From positions 1 through 41,176 of the forward strand of contig JAFGSS010000154.1 of NCBI GenBank assembly GCA_016934555.1: a DNA stretch of 41,176 bases, read 5' to 3'. A program made the translations under genes and the position numbers. Shown piece after piece: positions 19,065-27,533 of the stretch. Source of the stretch: Acidobacteriota bacterium (GTDB taxonomy: Bacteria; Acidobacteriota; UBA6911). Numbering within the stretch: position 1 is the first letter of the stretch; the number at the start of each line of letters is the position of its first letter. The notes below the pieces were generated by a model. That model saw only the letters and a list, made by a program, of their open reading frames with translations, did no database searches and had not been told where the DNA came from.

Positions 19065-19199
19065 CAAATATTCCCTTCCGTACTCGTTTGGGTGACTTTT
19101 TCAAACAGGCGAGGAAAACCGCGGAACGAGTAGACTATTCCCTGACTGCGAATCCAGTCGCACTAAGAAGGTACTGGAATCGGGGCCCGATGTAAACGC
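19065..19199. other. Intergenic stretch with short inverted repeats
   Basis: 135 bases between the radical SAM start and the permease stop. It contains ATCGGG-G-CCCGAT (about 19181-19193) and GACTG...CAGTC (about 19143-19158). Neither has a T tract, so termination is uncertain. No clear promoter for the radical SAM gene was found. Confidence 0.3.
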
Positions 19200-20435
19200 T
19201 TATTCGTAGCGGAGCGCCTCGATGGGATCGAGTTGCGCCGCCTTGCGCGCGGGCCAGACGCCGAAGACCAGCCCGATGCCGATGGAGACCACCAGGCCCG
19301 CAACGACGGCCCAGAGGGGGATGACGGCCGGGAGCGCCGGAACGAGGAAGACGATGAGGTAGCTGACGGCCACGGCCAGGAGGATGCCGAAGACGCCCCC
19401 GATCCCCGTCAGCGTCATGGCTTCGAACAGGAACTGCAGGACGATGTCGCGCCGGGTCGCCCCGATCGCCTTGCGCACCCCGATCTCGCGCGTGCGCTCG
19501 GTCACAGAGACCAGCATGATGTTCATCACGCCGATGCCGCCGACGAGGAGGCCGACGCTGGAAATGGCGATGGCGACCAACCCGATCACCCCGGTGATCG
19601 AATCGAGCTGCGTGATGACGCGGTCCGCGGTGGTGAGGTCGAAATCGTTCTCCTCCCGCAGCCCGACCCCCCGCCGGCGCCTCAGGAGGCTTTCCACCTC
19701 GTCCAGGGCCTCCGACCGCCGCCCCGACTCGGCCTGGATGAAGAGGATGTGCTTGTCCTCCCACGGCATCATCTTCAGCATCGACCCGTAGGGGAGGATG
19801 ACGATATTGTCCGAACCTTCGCTCAGAAAGCTCGACTTGCTCTTCTCGGTGACCCCGATGACCGTGTGCGGGTGCCCCTGCACCAGGATCTGCTTCCCGA
19901 TCGGGTCGGAGTAGGTGAACATCGCCTCGGCCGCATCGGGCCCCAGGACGGCCACGGGCATGCGGTGCCGCTCCTCGGAATCGGAGAAAAACCGGCCGTT
20001 TTCCACCTTGACGTTGGCCACCGCGCCGTAGTTGGCCGAAACCCCGAGGAATTCGGCGTTGCGCAGGGTGCTCCCCTTGTACTGGACCTGGATGCGGGTC
20101 CCGAACGGGACCAGGCGCCAGCTCACATCACGGACCGAAGGGCACTGCTCCCGGACCGCCACCGCGTCGGCCAAGCTGAGGGGCTTGCGCAGCATTTCCT
20201 CCCGGGAGCGGCGCCCCACCTGGACCCCCGTATTCATGTGAAAGGCGAAGATGTTGTTGGTCCCCAGGTCCTCGATCTGCGAGACCACGCTCTGGCGCAT
20301 CCCCGTGAGGATGGAAGCGATGACGATGACCGTGAGCACCCCCACGACGATCCCGAGCACGGTCAGGAAAGAGCGGAATTTGTGGGCCATGAGGGTGTCG
20401 AAGGCCATGCCCAGGTTTTCGCGATATTCGATCAT
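19200..20435 (-). CDS. ABC transporter permease, MacB/FtsX type (second of two)
   Basis: Inner-membrane permease of a MacB-like exporter. In 411 residues: an N-terminal cytoplasmic helix and TM1 ([20 protein letters not shown]), a large periplasmic MacB_PCD domain (about 45-280), then three TM segments with the FtsX motif [21 protein letters not shown] and KAIGA. The C-terminus is [16 protein letters not shown], typical of MacB. The ATP-binding domain of true MacB is absent. It lies 18 bp after a homologous permease, so the two probably form a heterodimer. No ATPase is adjacent; the free ATPase at 2648-3373 is the likeliest partner in this window. Confidence 0.93.
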   Translation of the reverse strand: MIEYRENLGMAFDTLMAHKFRSFLTVLGIVVGVLTVIVIASILTGMRQSVVSQIEDLGTNNIFAFHMNTGVQVGRRSREEMLRKPLSLADAVAVREQCPSVRDVSWRLVPFGTRIQVQYKGSTLRNAEFLGVSANYGAVANVKVENGRFFSDSEERHRMPVAVLGPDAAEAMFTYSDPIGKQILVQGHPHTVIGVTEKSKSSFLSEGSDNIVILPYGSMLKMMPWEDKHILFIQAESGRRSEALDEVESLLRRRRGVGLREENDFDLTTADRVITQLDSITGVIGLVAIAISSVGLLVGGIGVMNIMLVSVTERTREIGVRKAIGATRRDIVLQFLFEAMTLTGIGGVFGILLAVAVSYLIVFLVPALPAVIPLWAVVAGLVVSIGIGLVFGVWPARKAAQLDPIEALRYE

Positions 20436-20453
20436 TGCCGTATGCCCGCAGTC

Positions 20454-21713
20454 CTAACTTTTCGTAAGCGCCACGATCGGGTCGAGCTTGGAGGCCTTGT
20501 AGGCGGGATACAGGCCCGAGATCACCCCCACCCCGCCCGACGTGAGCATGGCGATGAGGATGTACCCGAAGGTGATGTGCATGGGGATCGGGCTGGCCGC
20601 CTCCACGATGACGCCTAGCCCGTAGGAGAGGAGAATGCCGATGACACCCCCGATGGAGGCGAGCAGGGCGGACTCGACCAGAAACTGCATCAGGATGTCG
20701 CTCCGCCGGGCGCCCACGGCCTTGCGCGTCCCGATTTCGACCGTCCGTTCGGTGACGGTGACCAGCATGATGTTCATGACCACGATCCCCCCCACCACGA
20801 GCGAGATCAGGGTTATGGGCGTCACCACCATGGCGATGGCGCCCGTCAGCTGCCCGACCATGTCCTGGACGGCGCTGCTGGCGAGGATGTCGAAGTCGTC
20901 CTCGCGGCTGGGCCGGAGCTTGTGCCGGGCCCTCAGGATCTGGCGGACCCCGTCCTGGGTCGATTCCATGGCGGCTTCCGACGGGGCCCGGACGCGGAAC
21001 TGGATGGAGCGGTGCAGGCCGTATTTTTTCAGGAAGGCGGTATAGGGGACATAGATATTGTTGTCGAGCGACTGCCCCATCATGTTGCCGTTTTCGACTT
21101 CGACCCCGATGACGGTGAAATTGTCCCCCCCCAGCTTGAACTCCTTCCCCACCGCCTCGGCGGCGCCGAAGAGTTCCTCCCGGACCCCCGACCCGATCAC
21201 GGCATAGGGACGCGCGTGGGCCACGTCGAAACTGGAGATGAAGCGCCCCTCCTCGAGGTCCAGGGTCTGGATCCGGGGCATGTCGGCGTTGACGCCCGAA
21301 ACGCTCGCCTCGTAAAAGATCCTGGCCCCCCTCCGGGCGTCGTCGCTCCCGCGGATCACGGGGGAGATCGCCTCGCACTCCTCGCACCGCTCCTCGACCG
21401 CCCTCATGTCTTCCGGGTAGATGTTCTTGTTCCGCTTGATGAGCTTCTCGAACTCCTCGGAGGAGACGTTCACCCGGGCGAAGCGGGAAACGATGAAGGT
21501 GTTGCTGGCGAAGGAGGAGGAGAGGCGTTCGGAAATGTACGCCCCGAGCCCGCCGATGGCGCCCCCCACGGTCACCACGCTGGCGACGCCGATGATGATC
21601 CCGAGCAGCGTCAGCACCGACCGGAGCTTGTGGGTCCAGATCGAGTCGAGGGCGATGCGAAACGCCTCCCAGGCCATGGCCGATACGCGCCTTTTCTTCC
21701 CTCCGTCCGGCAA
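20454..21713 (-). CDS. ABC transporter permease, MacB/FtsX type (first of two)
   Basis: Inner-membrane permease, 419 residues, with the same plan as its neighbour: TM1 in [20 protein letters not shown], a periplasmic domain (about 60-290), then three TM segments with [21 protein letters not shown] and KAVGAR, ending [13 protein letters not shown]. The periplasmic part has a C-x2-C pair ([10 protein letters not shown]). The start is uncertain: a TTG at 21713 has an ideal GGAGG 8 bases upstream, while the ATG at 21677 lacks a good Shine-Dalgarno; the TTG is preferred. A 103-bp gap with a 7-bp GC hairpin (21735-21756) separates it from the transglycosylase gene upstream. Confidence 0.92.
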   Translation of the reverse strand: MPDGGKKRRVSAMAWEAFRIALDSIWTHKLRSVLTLLGIIIGVASVVTVGGAIGGLGAYISERLSSSFASNTFIVSRFARVNVSSEEFEKLIKRNKNIYPEDMRAVEERCEECEAISPVIRGSDDARRGARIFYEASVSGVNADMPRIQTLDLEEGRFISSFDVAHARPYAVIGSGVREELFGAAEAVGKEFKLGGDNFTVIGVEVENGNMMGQSLDNNIYVPYTAFLKKYGLHRSIQFRVRAPSEAAMESTQDGVRQILRARHKLRPSREDDFDILASSAVQDMVGQLTGAIAMVVTPITLISLVVGGIVVMNIMLVTVTERTVEIGTRKAVGARRSDILMQFLVESALLASIGGVIGILLSYGLGVIVEAASPIPMHITFGYILIAMLTSGGVGVISGLYPAYKASKLDPIVALTKS

Positions 21714-21734
21714 ATCGGTAACCTCCGTTCCCCT

Positions 21735-21756
21735 CCCCGCCCGGGACGCGGCGGGG
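21735..21756. repeat. GC-rich hairpin upstream of permease operon
   Basis: CCCCGCC (21735-21741) pairs with GGCGGGG (21750-21756) over an 8-base loop. It lacks a T run. It lies between the lytic transglycosylase stop and the permease Shine-Dalgarno and might weakly attenuate read-through. Confidence 0.35.
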
Positions 21757-21816
21757 CACTCTCCTTAATACGCCGGCGGGCGCCGAAATGTTCTCCGATA
21801 TCCTTAATAGGGGGGA

Positions 21817-23574
21817 TTACCCGCGGGAGCGGCGGGCGGGGGGGACCTGGAGCCAGGCCCCGGCCCTGATCATGCTCCGGGAGGAGAGGTTGTTGGCCTG
21901 CCGCAGCGCCTCGACCGTCGTGCCGTACCGTTTGGCGATTTCCGAAAGGGTCTCTCCGCGCTGCACCCGGTGCCGGCGCGCGGCGGACTCGTCATCCCCC
22001 AGGGCCATGCCCGAGGGCACCCGCAGGGAGGCCCCGGCCTTGATCGTGTTCCGGGAGGAGAGGTTGTTGGCCTGCCGCAGCGCCTCGACCGTCGTGCCGT
22101 ACCGTTTGGCGATTCCCGAAAGGGTCTCTCCCCGGCGCACCTCGTGCACGCCTGTCCCCGAGGACGCCGCGGAAACGACCGGTTCATCGCTCCCTCCGCC
22201 GGAGGAATCCGACGGCACCCGGAGCATCTGTCCCTCCCTGATCCTGTGGGCGGAGGAGAGGTTGTTGGCCCGCATCAGCTCCTTGACCGTCGTCTTGTAC
22301 CGCCGGGCGATGGCCGACAGGGTGTCGCCCCGGCGCACCCGGTGCCCCTGGTCGACCCTGGCCCTGGGGAGGGCGGCGATCCTCGTCTCCGCGTCGGCGA
22401 CCGTCTCCTCCGGCACCCGGAGCTCGAAGCCGGGATAGTCGGGGGGGGTGGTCACCCCCTTCAGGGAGGGGTTCAGCCGCCGGAGTTCGTCGAAGGTGAC
22501 CTCGAGCGCCCTTGCCGCCGCCCGCAGGTCGATCGGCTTGGAAACACCCACCTTCTGATAGCGCAGCGGGGGGGAGAGCTCGACGGGCAACCCGTATTTT
22601 TCGGGGTTGCGCGCCAGGATGGTGCTGGCGTGGATCAGGGGGATGTGGTTCAGCGTCTCTTTCGGGAGTTTCCGCTGGAGCTTCGCGAGCTCCCAGAAGT
22701 CCCGGATCCCGGTGCTCTCGATCAGGCGCTTGACCTTCCCCTCACCCCAGTTGTAGCCGGCCAGCGCGAGGTTCCAGTCCCCGAACATGGCGTAGAGGTC
22801 CTTCAGGTACCGCGCCGCCGCCCGGGTCGCCTTTTCCGGGTCGGAGCGCTCGTCCACGTGGCGGTTGACCTTCAGCCCGTACCGGACGGCCGTTCCCTCC
22901 ATGAACTGCCAGATCCCCCTGGCGCGCGTCCTCGAGAGGGCGTGCGCCTTGAAATGGCTCTCGACCTGCGCCAGGTTGATCAGGTCGAGCGGGATCCCCT
23001 CCTCGCGGAAGATCGTTTCGATCAGCTCCCGGTACTGCCCGCTCCGGACCAGCCCCTCCTCGAACGGTTTCCGCCCCCGCTGGAGCCAGTGCTGGATCGA
23101 GTGGATCACCAGCTCGTTGACCGCGATCGGAATGTCGTACCTGCGCTCGGCGATGCTGGCCGTCAGGGCCTCCCGCAGAACGGGGTCGTCCGTCATCGCC
23201 CCCAGGTCCAGGTCGCCGTACTCCTCGACGCTTTCCACCTCCTCCTCGAATTCCACGGAAACGTAGAGGTAGCGCGATTCCGCCTCCTTGATCTCCCCGA
23301 TGAGGTCCTGGAAGTAAACGGCGAGCTCCGGATGGGCCGCGAGGTCCCACTCCGACTCGAGCAGCATGTCGACCGCCTGGTCGAAGTGCTCCCGGGCGCC
23401 CTCGGGGTCGCCGGCGCGGATGAGGGTTTCCCCTTCGAGCAGAAGCTCCCTGGAGGCCTCGATCAGCGCGCCCGCCTCCGTGTCGGCCGCGGACGAGGGT
23501 CCAGCCGCCCCCCAGGCCGGGAGAAGGAGGCAAAAGAGGGTTGCTATGCCGTATCCGGGCGAAAACCTTTTCAT
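21817..23574 (-). CDS. Membrane-bound lytic murein transglycosylase, MltD type, with three LysM domains
   Basis: Cleaves peptidoglycan glycan strands, forming 1,6-anhydromuramyl ends. In 585 residues: a signal peptide (1-24), a helical N-terminal region, the SLT catalytic domain (about 190-330) with catalytic Glu205 in QVESHF, RTRARGIWQFMEGTA and NLALAGYNWGEGKVKR, a divergent LysM-like region (about 345-390), then three LysM domains (411-454, 477-520, 535-578) that bind glycan. LysM 2 and 3 are almost identical in DNA and protein. No lipobox cysteine is visible, so it may be periplasmic rather than lipid-anchored. It follows ctpA by 13 bp, probably one operon of wall-remodelling functions. 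Confidence 0.94.
   Translation of the reverse strand: MKRFSPGYGIATLFCLLLPAWGAAGPSSAADTEAGALIEASRELLLEGETLIRAGDPEGAREHFDQAVDMLLESEWDLAAHPELAVYFQDLIGEIKEAESRYLYVSVEFEEEVESVEEYGDLDLGAMTDDPVLREALTASIAERRYDIPIAVNELVIHSIQHWLQRGRKPFEEGLVRSGQYRELIETIFREEGIPLDLINLAQVESHFKAHALSRTRARGIWQFMEGTAVRYGLKVNRHVDERSDPEKATRAAARYLKDLYAMFGDWNLALAGYNWGEGKVKRLIESTGIRDFWELAKLQRKLPKETLNHIPLIHASTILARNPEKYGLPVELSPPLRYQKVGVSKPIDLRAAARALEVTFDELRRLNPSLKGVTTPPDYPGFELRVPEETVADAETRIAALPRARVDQGHRVRRGDTLSAIARRYKTTVKELMRANNLSSAHRIREGQMLRVPSDSSGGGSDEPVVSAASSGTGVHEVRRGETLSGIAKRYGTTVEALRQANNLSSRNTIKAGASLRVPSGMALGDDESAARRHRVQRGETLSEIAKRYGTTVEALRQANNLSSRSMIRAGAWLQVPPARRSRG
21877..21957. repeat. Direct repeat copy A (third LysM domain)
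   Basis: An 81-bp block that recurs 174 bp to the right (22051-22131) with one mismatch seen by eye. It encodes the core of the last LysM domain. Confidence 0.85.
22051..22131. repeat. Direct repeat copy B (second LysM domain)
   Basis: The partner of the block at 21877-21957. The near-identity, including synonymous sites, points to recent duplication or gene conversion. Confidence 0.85.
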
Positions 23575-23587
23575 GATCCCGATAATT

Positions 23588-25237
23588 TCAGCGAGGGAGC
23601 ACGGGCGGATCGATCCGCCCCGAAGTCATGAGCGATTTTGCTTCCGGCATCACCTCGAGCGCCTTCAGCACCTGGTTGTCCCCCTGGACCCCGATCTTGT
23701 ACCCTTCCTCGATCCCGAGGGCGGAGGTGAAGACTTCCTGCCGGATGCGCCTCTTTATGAGATCGACATTCCCGTCGATATCTTCATCGGAAAATTCGAC
23801 GCCCCGGTCCTTCAGGAACTGCCGGAAATCGGCGAGAACGTCACCCGTGACCTGGAAATCGGGCAACGTCTTCCCCTCCAGAACCGCGGGATCCCCGTTG
23901 CGCGCCAGGCGCTGGAACTCGCCGGCGAAGGGAACCTCGCCCGAGGTCAGGCGCCGCGCGTACTGGAAGAAGACGTCCTTGCTCGCCAGCAGCATCTCGA
24001 ACCGGTTGAGCTCGCGCGCCGCTTCCGTGATATCCGGGGTGATCCCCCCCCCGCCGTAGACCTTGCGTTTGCCGTCGGTGGAGTAGACCTCGCGCTCCCG
24101 GTCGGGCGCGGGGGGTTCCAGCTCCCCCTCGATGTAGTAGTATTCGAGGCTGGACCCGGAATAATCGCGCTGGATCAGCCTGCCGCTCGGGGTGTAGTAC
24201 TTGGCCGTGGTCAGCGCCATCCCGGTGTCGTTGTCGAGGGTGAACACCGACTGGACCAACCCTTTGCCGAAGCTGGTCTCCCCGACGATGAGGGCGCGGT
24301 CGTGGTCCTGCAGCGCGCCCGACACGATTTCGGAGGCGCTGGCGCTGTGGCGGTTGATCAGCACCACCAGGGGCACCCGGACCTTCTCCTCGCCGGGGGC
24401 GGCGTAGGACTTGGTGGAGCCGCCCGCCCGCCCCTTGGTGGAGACGATCAGCTCCCCCCGGGGGAGGAAGTAGTCCGACACGGCGATCGCCTGGTTCAGC
24501 AGCCCGCCCGGGTTGTCGCGCAGGTCCAGGACGAGGCCCGACAGGCCCTGGAACAGCTCCAGTTTATCCCCCAGCTCCTGGGCGGTGGACTCCGAAAAGC
24601 GGTCGATCTTGATGTAGCCGATCCCCGGTTTCAGCTCGAAGGCGTAGGGGACCGTCACCATCGGGATCTCGTCCCGCTCGACCGTCACTTCGATCGGTTC
24701 CCGGACCCCCGGGCGCTCGATCGTGATGTCGACGGTGGTGCCGCGGGGCCCCTTCAGGTGACCGACGACCTCGTCGGAGGTCCAGTCGTCGATCGGCTCC
24801 CCCCCGATGCGGGTGATGACGTCCCCGGCCCTGAGCCCCTTCTTCTCCGCGGGGGTGCCGATGGCGGGCGGCTCCACGATGACGTGCCGCCCCTGGTCCC
24901 GAAGCAGGGGCCGGACCCGGATCCCGAGGCCGTAGTAGCGGCTGTGCTGGTCTTCCCGCAACCGCGCGAACTCCTTGGGATCGAGGAAACTGGAGTGGGG
25001 GTCGAGCCTCCGGAGCATCCCCTTGATGGAACTGTAGACCAGCTTGTCGGAACCGACCGGGTCCACGTAGTTCTGCTCGACGACCTCCAGCGCCTCGGTG
25101 AAATTCGCGAGGAATTCGTTCGGGGGGGTGGAGGCGTCGGCCGCCGATCGGCTGAACGTAGGGTCTCCCAGCAGGCCGCCCATGAGTGAAAAAACCGCCA
25201 CTATCGCTACCAGGAGGATGGCAAATCCATGTTTCAT
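23588..25237 (-). CDS. Carboxy-terminal processing protease (S41 family, CtpA/Prc)
   Basis: Periplasmic serine protease that trims C-termini of envelope proteins or degrades lytic transglycosylases. The 549 residues begin at the ATG at 25237, which opens a signal anchor (MKHGFAILLVAIVAVFSL). A helical N-terminal domain (LDPHSSFLDPKEF) precedes a PDZ domain (about 105-185, GTPAEKKGLRAGDVI) and the S41 catalytic domain with DLRDNPGG, Ser300 in SASASE and Lys325 in FGKG, exactly 25 residues apart as in E. coli Prc. The long C-terminal tail (about 400-549) is charged. A TATACT-type promoter lies upstream. It is first of a pair with the lytic transglycosylase, which is a plausible substrate. Confidence 0.95.
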   Translation of the reverse strand: MKHGFAILLVAIVAVFSLMGGLLGDPTFSRSAADASTPPNEFLANFTEALEVVEQNYVDPVGSDKLVYSSIKGMLRRLDPHSSFLDPKEFARLREDQHSRYYGLGIRVRPLLRDQGRHVIVEPPAIGTPAEKKGLRAGDVITRIGGEPIDDWTSDEVVGHLKGPRGTTVDITIERPGVREPIEVTVERDEIPMVTVPYAFELKPGIGYIKIDRFSESTAQELGDKLELFQGLSGLVLDLRDNPGGLLNQAIAVSDYFLPRGELIVSTKGRAGGSTKSYAAPGEEKVRVPLVVLINRHSASASEIVSGALQDHDRALIVGETSFGKGLVQSVFTLDNDTGMALTTAKYYTPSGRLIQRDYSGSSLEYYYIEGELEPPAPDREREVYSTDGKRKVYGGGGITPDITEAARELNRFEMLLASKDVFFQYARRLTSGEVPFAGEFQRLARNGDPAVLEGKTLPDFQVTGDVLADFRQFLKDRGVEFSDEDIDGNVDLIKRRIRQEVFTSALGIEEGYKIGVQGDNQVLKALEVMPEAKSLMTSGRIDPPVLPR

Positions 25238-25272
25238 AAAGGGTTGGCTCCCATGCGGAACATTCGCCGATG

Positions 25273-25302
25273 AGTATAGCACGCGCCCGCCGGCCGGCAC
25301 AA
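25273..25302 (-). promoter_or_regulatory. Promoter for ctpA-mltD
   Basis: Minus strand TTGTGC (25297-25302), an 18-bp spacer and TATACT (25273-25278), about 35 bases before the ctpA start. Confidence 0.45.
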
Positions 25303-25344
25303 GCGCCAGAGCTCCGGCACCGGCGGCGACCCGGCTGCCCCTTC

Positions 25345-25373
25345 TTGACTTCGCATAAGCCCTAATCTAGACT
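25345..25373 (+). promoter_or_regulatory. Promoter for tatA-tatC
   Basis: TTGACT (25345-25350), a 17-bp spacer and TAGACT (25368-25373), 35 bases before the tatA start. It is divergent from the ctpA promoter. Confidence 0.5.
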
Positions 25374-25407
25374 CCCTACATCAATGTGCGAGGAAAGCGG
25401 GTGACTC

Positions 25408-25707
25408 ATGGGTTCTCTCGGAATGCAGGAAATAGTCATCATTTTCATTCTTGCACTCATCGTATTCGGCCCCAGGAAGCTTCCCGAGCTGGGCAAGACG
25501 ATCGGGAAGGGCCTGGCGGAGTTCAAGCGCGCCTCCAATGAGCTCAGGCAGACCTGGGAGGACGAGGTCAATCTCGACAAGGAAAAGGAAGAGATGGCCA
25601 AGGTGATCAGGGAAAGCACCATCAACCCGGGCGAAGTCATCGAAGACCTCAACAAGTCCCTCGAACCCGATCCCCAAAACACCGAACCCAAGAAATCAGA
25701 TGAGTGA
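25408..25707 (+). CDS. tatA: Sec-independent protein translocase TatA/TatB-type subunit
   Basis: Pore-forming component of the twin-arginine translocase that exports folded proteins. In 99 residues: a short N-terminal TM segment (EIVIIFILALIVFG, with the usual polar residue near its start), the hinge FGPRKLPELGK, an amphipathic helix (KGLAEFKRASNELRQ) and a charged tail. Length and hinge fit TatA; a TatB-like role cannot be excluded, as no second copy is present. GAGGAAAG precedes the ATG. It overlaps tatC by 8 bp. Confidence 0.93.
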   Translation: MGSLGMQEIVIIFILALIVFGPRKLPELGKTIGKGLAEFKRASNELRQTWEDEVNLDKEKEEMAKVIRESTINPGEVIEDLNKSLEPDPQNTEPKKSDE

Positions 25708-26491
25708 CCCCACCGCGGAGCGGAAGCCCGGAGCCGAAGACCCCGAATCGGAGCAGGAATCAGGGAAGATGTCTTTCCTGGACCACCTCGACGAGCTGCG
25801 CAAGCGCCTGGTCCATGTCGCCATCTATCTCGGCGTCGGCTTCATCGTCAGCTGGTTTTTCGCCAGGCGGATCTATGATTTCCTCGCGGTCCCCATCACC
25901 CAGTCGCTTCCCGAGGGGACCAAGCTGGCCTACACCAACCCCACGGACCCCTTCACCCTGTACATGAAGGTGGCGCTGCTGGCCGGCATCTTCCTGACGC
26001 TGCCGCTGACGCTGTACGAGGTATGGAAGTTCATCGCCCCCGGCCTCTACCGGAAGGAGAAATCCTACGTCCTCCCCTTCCTGTTCTTCTCGATCCTCCT
26101 CTTTCTTTCGGGCGCCAGCTTCTGCTACCTCGTGGTCCTCCCCACCGCGTTCGATTTCCTGGTGAACCTGGGGGCCTCCTTCACCCCGATGATCCGGATC
26201 AACGAGTACCTCGACTTCACCAACATGATGCTCCTGGGGTTCGGCCTCATCTTCGAGATGCCGGTGCTGGCCGCCTTCCTGTCGATGTTCGGCCTCGTCT
26301 CGGCCCGGTTCCTCTGGAAGAAATTCAACTACGCCATGGTGGCGATCGTGGCGCTGGCAGCCATCATCTCCCCCACCGGGGACGCGCTGAACCTATTCTG
26401 GTGGTCGGCCCCGATGGTCGTCCTCTACCTCATCAGCATCGGGGTGGCCGCCCTGTTCGGCTGGCGTCGCAGGCGCAAAGGGCTGGTCTAG
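25700..26491 (+). CDS. tatC: Sec-independent protein translocase subunit TatC
   Basis: Six-TM receptor for twin-arginine signal peptides. In 263 residues: a charged N-terminal extension (about 22 residues, acidic), the signature SFLDHLDELRKRL, hydrophobic segments, FIAPGLYRKEK, and FGLIFEMPVL in TM4, ending WRRRRKGLV. It starts inside tatA (8-bp overlap), so it is translationally coupled. The last 99 bp are also read antisense as the C-terminus of dus. A Tat-type substrate, the molybdenum hydroxylase at 15160-17265, is in the same window. Confidence 0.96.
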   Translation: MSDPTAERKPGAEDPESEQESGKMSFLDHLDELRKRLVHVAIYLGVGFIVSWFFARRIYDFLAVPITQSLPEGTKLAYTNPTDPFTLYMKVALLAGIFLTLPLTLYEVWKFIAPGLYRKEKSYVLPFLFFSILLFLSGASFCYLVVLPTAFDFLVNLGASFTPMIRINEYLDFTNMMLLGFGLIFEMPVLAAFLSMFGLVSARFLWKKFNYAMVAIVALAAIISPTGDALNLFWWSAPMVVLYLISIGVAALFGWRRRRKGLV

Positions 26492-27469
26492 GCCCCCCGC
26501 GCCCTCCAGTGCGGCAAAATGGCCCTCCAGGGCTTCAAAGAACTCCGCCGTGGTGCGCGCCGCGTGCATCTCCCCCCTGAGCCGGGAGCCCCCGGGCAGC
26601 CCCTTGGAGAGGTACCCGCCCACTTTCTTGATCTTGCCCAGGGCCACGGGAGGGGGGACCTCGGCGCACACGCGCCCCAGGAAGGCGGACATGAACTCCA
26701 TCCGCTCCCGGAGACTCACAGTTCCCGCCTTCCCCGAGGCCATGTAGTCCCGGCACTGCCGGATCAGCCAGGGGTTCGACAGGACCCCGCGCCCCATCAT
26801 GACGCCGTCGACCCCGGTTTCCCGCAACATGCGCGCGGCGTCCTCGGGCGTGAACACGTCCCCGTTCCCCATGACGGGGATGCGGGCCCGGGTCTTGACC
26901 TCGGCGATCACCCCCCAGTCGGCCTTCCCGGAAAAGAAATCGGAGCGGGTGCGCCCGTGGATGGCCAGGGCGTCCACCCCGCAATCCTCCGCGAGCCGCA
27001 GCACCTCCAGCGCGTTGATGGAGTCGTGGTCCCACCCGGAGCGGATCTTCACCGTCAGGGGGATCCGGATGGCCCCCCGCACCGCCCGGAAGATCCTCTC
27101 GAGGAGCGGAAGGTCCCGGAGCAGACGGCTCCCCCCCCCCTGGCGCACCACCTTTTTGACCGGGCACCCGCAGTTGATGTCCACGATGTCGGCCCCCATC
27201 GCCTCGACCATGGCGGCCGATTCGGCCATCCGCGCGGGGTCCGCGCCGAAGATCTGGATGGCGACCGGGCGTTCCCCCTCAGCGAAACGGGTGATGTGGT
27301 CCGTCCGCCCCTGCCCGCGCGTCATCCCCTCGGTGCTGGCCAGTTCCGAAACCACCAGCCCGCACCCCCCCAGGTCCTTGACCGCCCGCCGGAAGACGGA
27401 ATCGGTGTGCCCCGCGACCGGCGCGAGGACAAAGGGGGGATCGATGACGACATCCTTGATCTTGAACAT
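26393..27469 (-). CDS. tRNA-dihydrouridine synthase (Dus family)
   Basis: FMN/NADPH enzyme reducing uridine to dihydrouridine in tRNA D-loops. In 358 residues: LAPVAGHTDSVFR at the start, IQIFGADP, NCGCPVKKV with catalytic Cys102, KIRSGWDHDS, IHGRTRSDFFSG, and GNGDVFTPEDA with VDGVMMGRGVLSNPWL. The final 33 residues lie antisense to tatC and look like low-complexity tail (rich in A, G, D, E, P); typical Dus proteins would end near the tatC stop. A perfect TATAAT sits about 9 bases before the ATG on the minus strand, so the transcript leader would be very short. Confidence 0.94.
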   Translation of the reverse strand: MFKIKDVVIDPPFVLAPVAGHTDSVFRRAVKDLGGCGLVVSELASTEGMTRGQGRTDHITRFAEGERPVAIQIFGADPARMAESAAMVEAMGADIVDINCGCPVKKVVRQGGGSRLLRDLPLLERIFRAVRGAIRIPLTVKIRSGWDHDSINALEVLRLAEDCGVDALAIHGRTRSDFFSGKADWGVIAEVKTRARIPVMGNGDVFTPEDAARMLRETGVDGVMMGRGVLSNPWLIRQCRDYMASGKAGTVSLRERMEFMSAFLGRVCAEVPPPVALGKIKKVGGYLSKGLPGGSRLRGEMHAARTTAEFFEALEGHFAALEGAGGLDQPFAPATPAEQGGHPDADEVEDDHRGRPPE

Positions 27470-27478
27470 GGGAGAATC

Positions 27479-27484
27479 ATTATA
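27479..27484 (-). promoter_or_regulatory. -10 element next to dus start
   Basis: A perfect minus-strand TATAAT 9 bases before the dus ATG. No good -35 is visible. If used, the message would be nearly leaderless. Confidence 0.3.
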
Positions 27485-27533
27485 TCAGTGCTACAATCGA
27501 CCCTTGACCGCGAATTGCGGCCCGGACCGGAAT

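Noticed and set aside
25238-25407. Replication origin at the point where gene direction flips
   Set aside because: No DnaA boxes, not AT-rich, and base skew appears not to change sign there; it is simply a divergent promoter pair.
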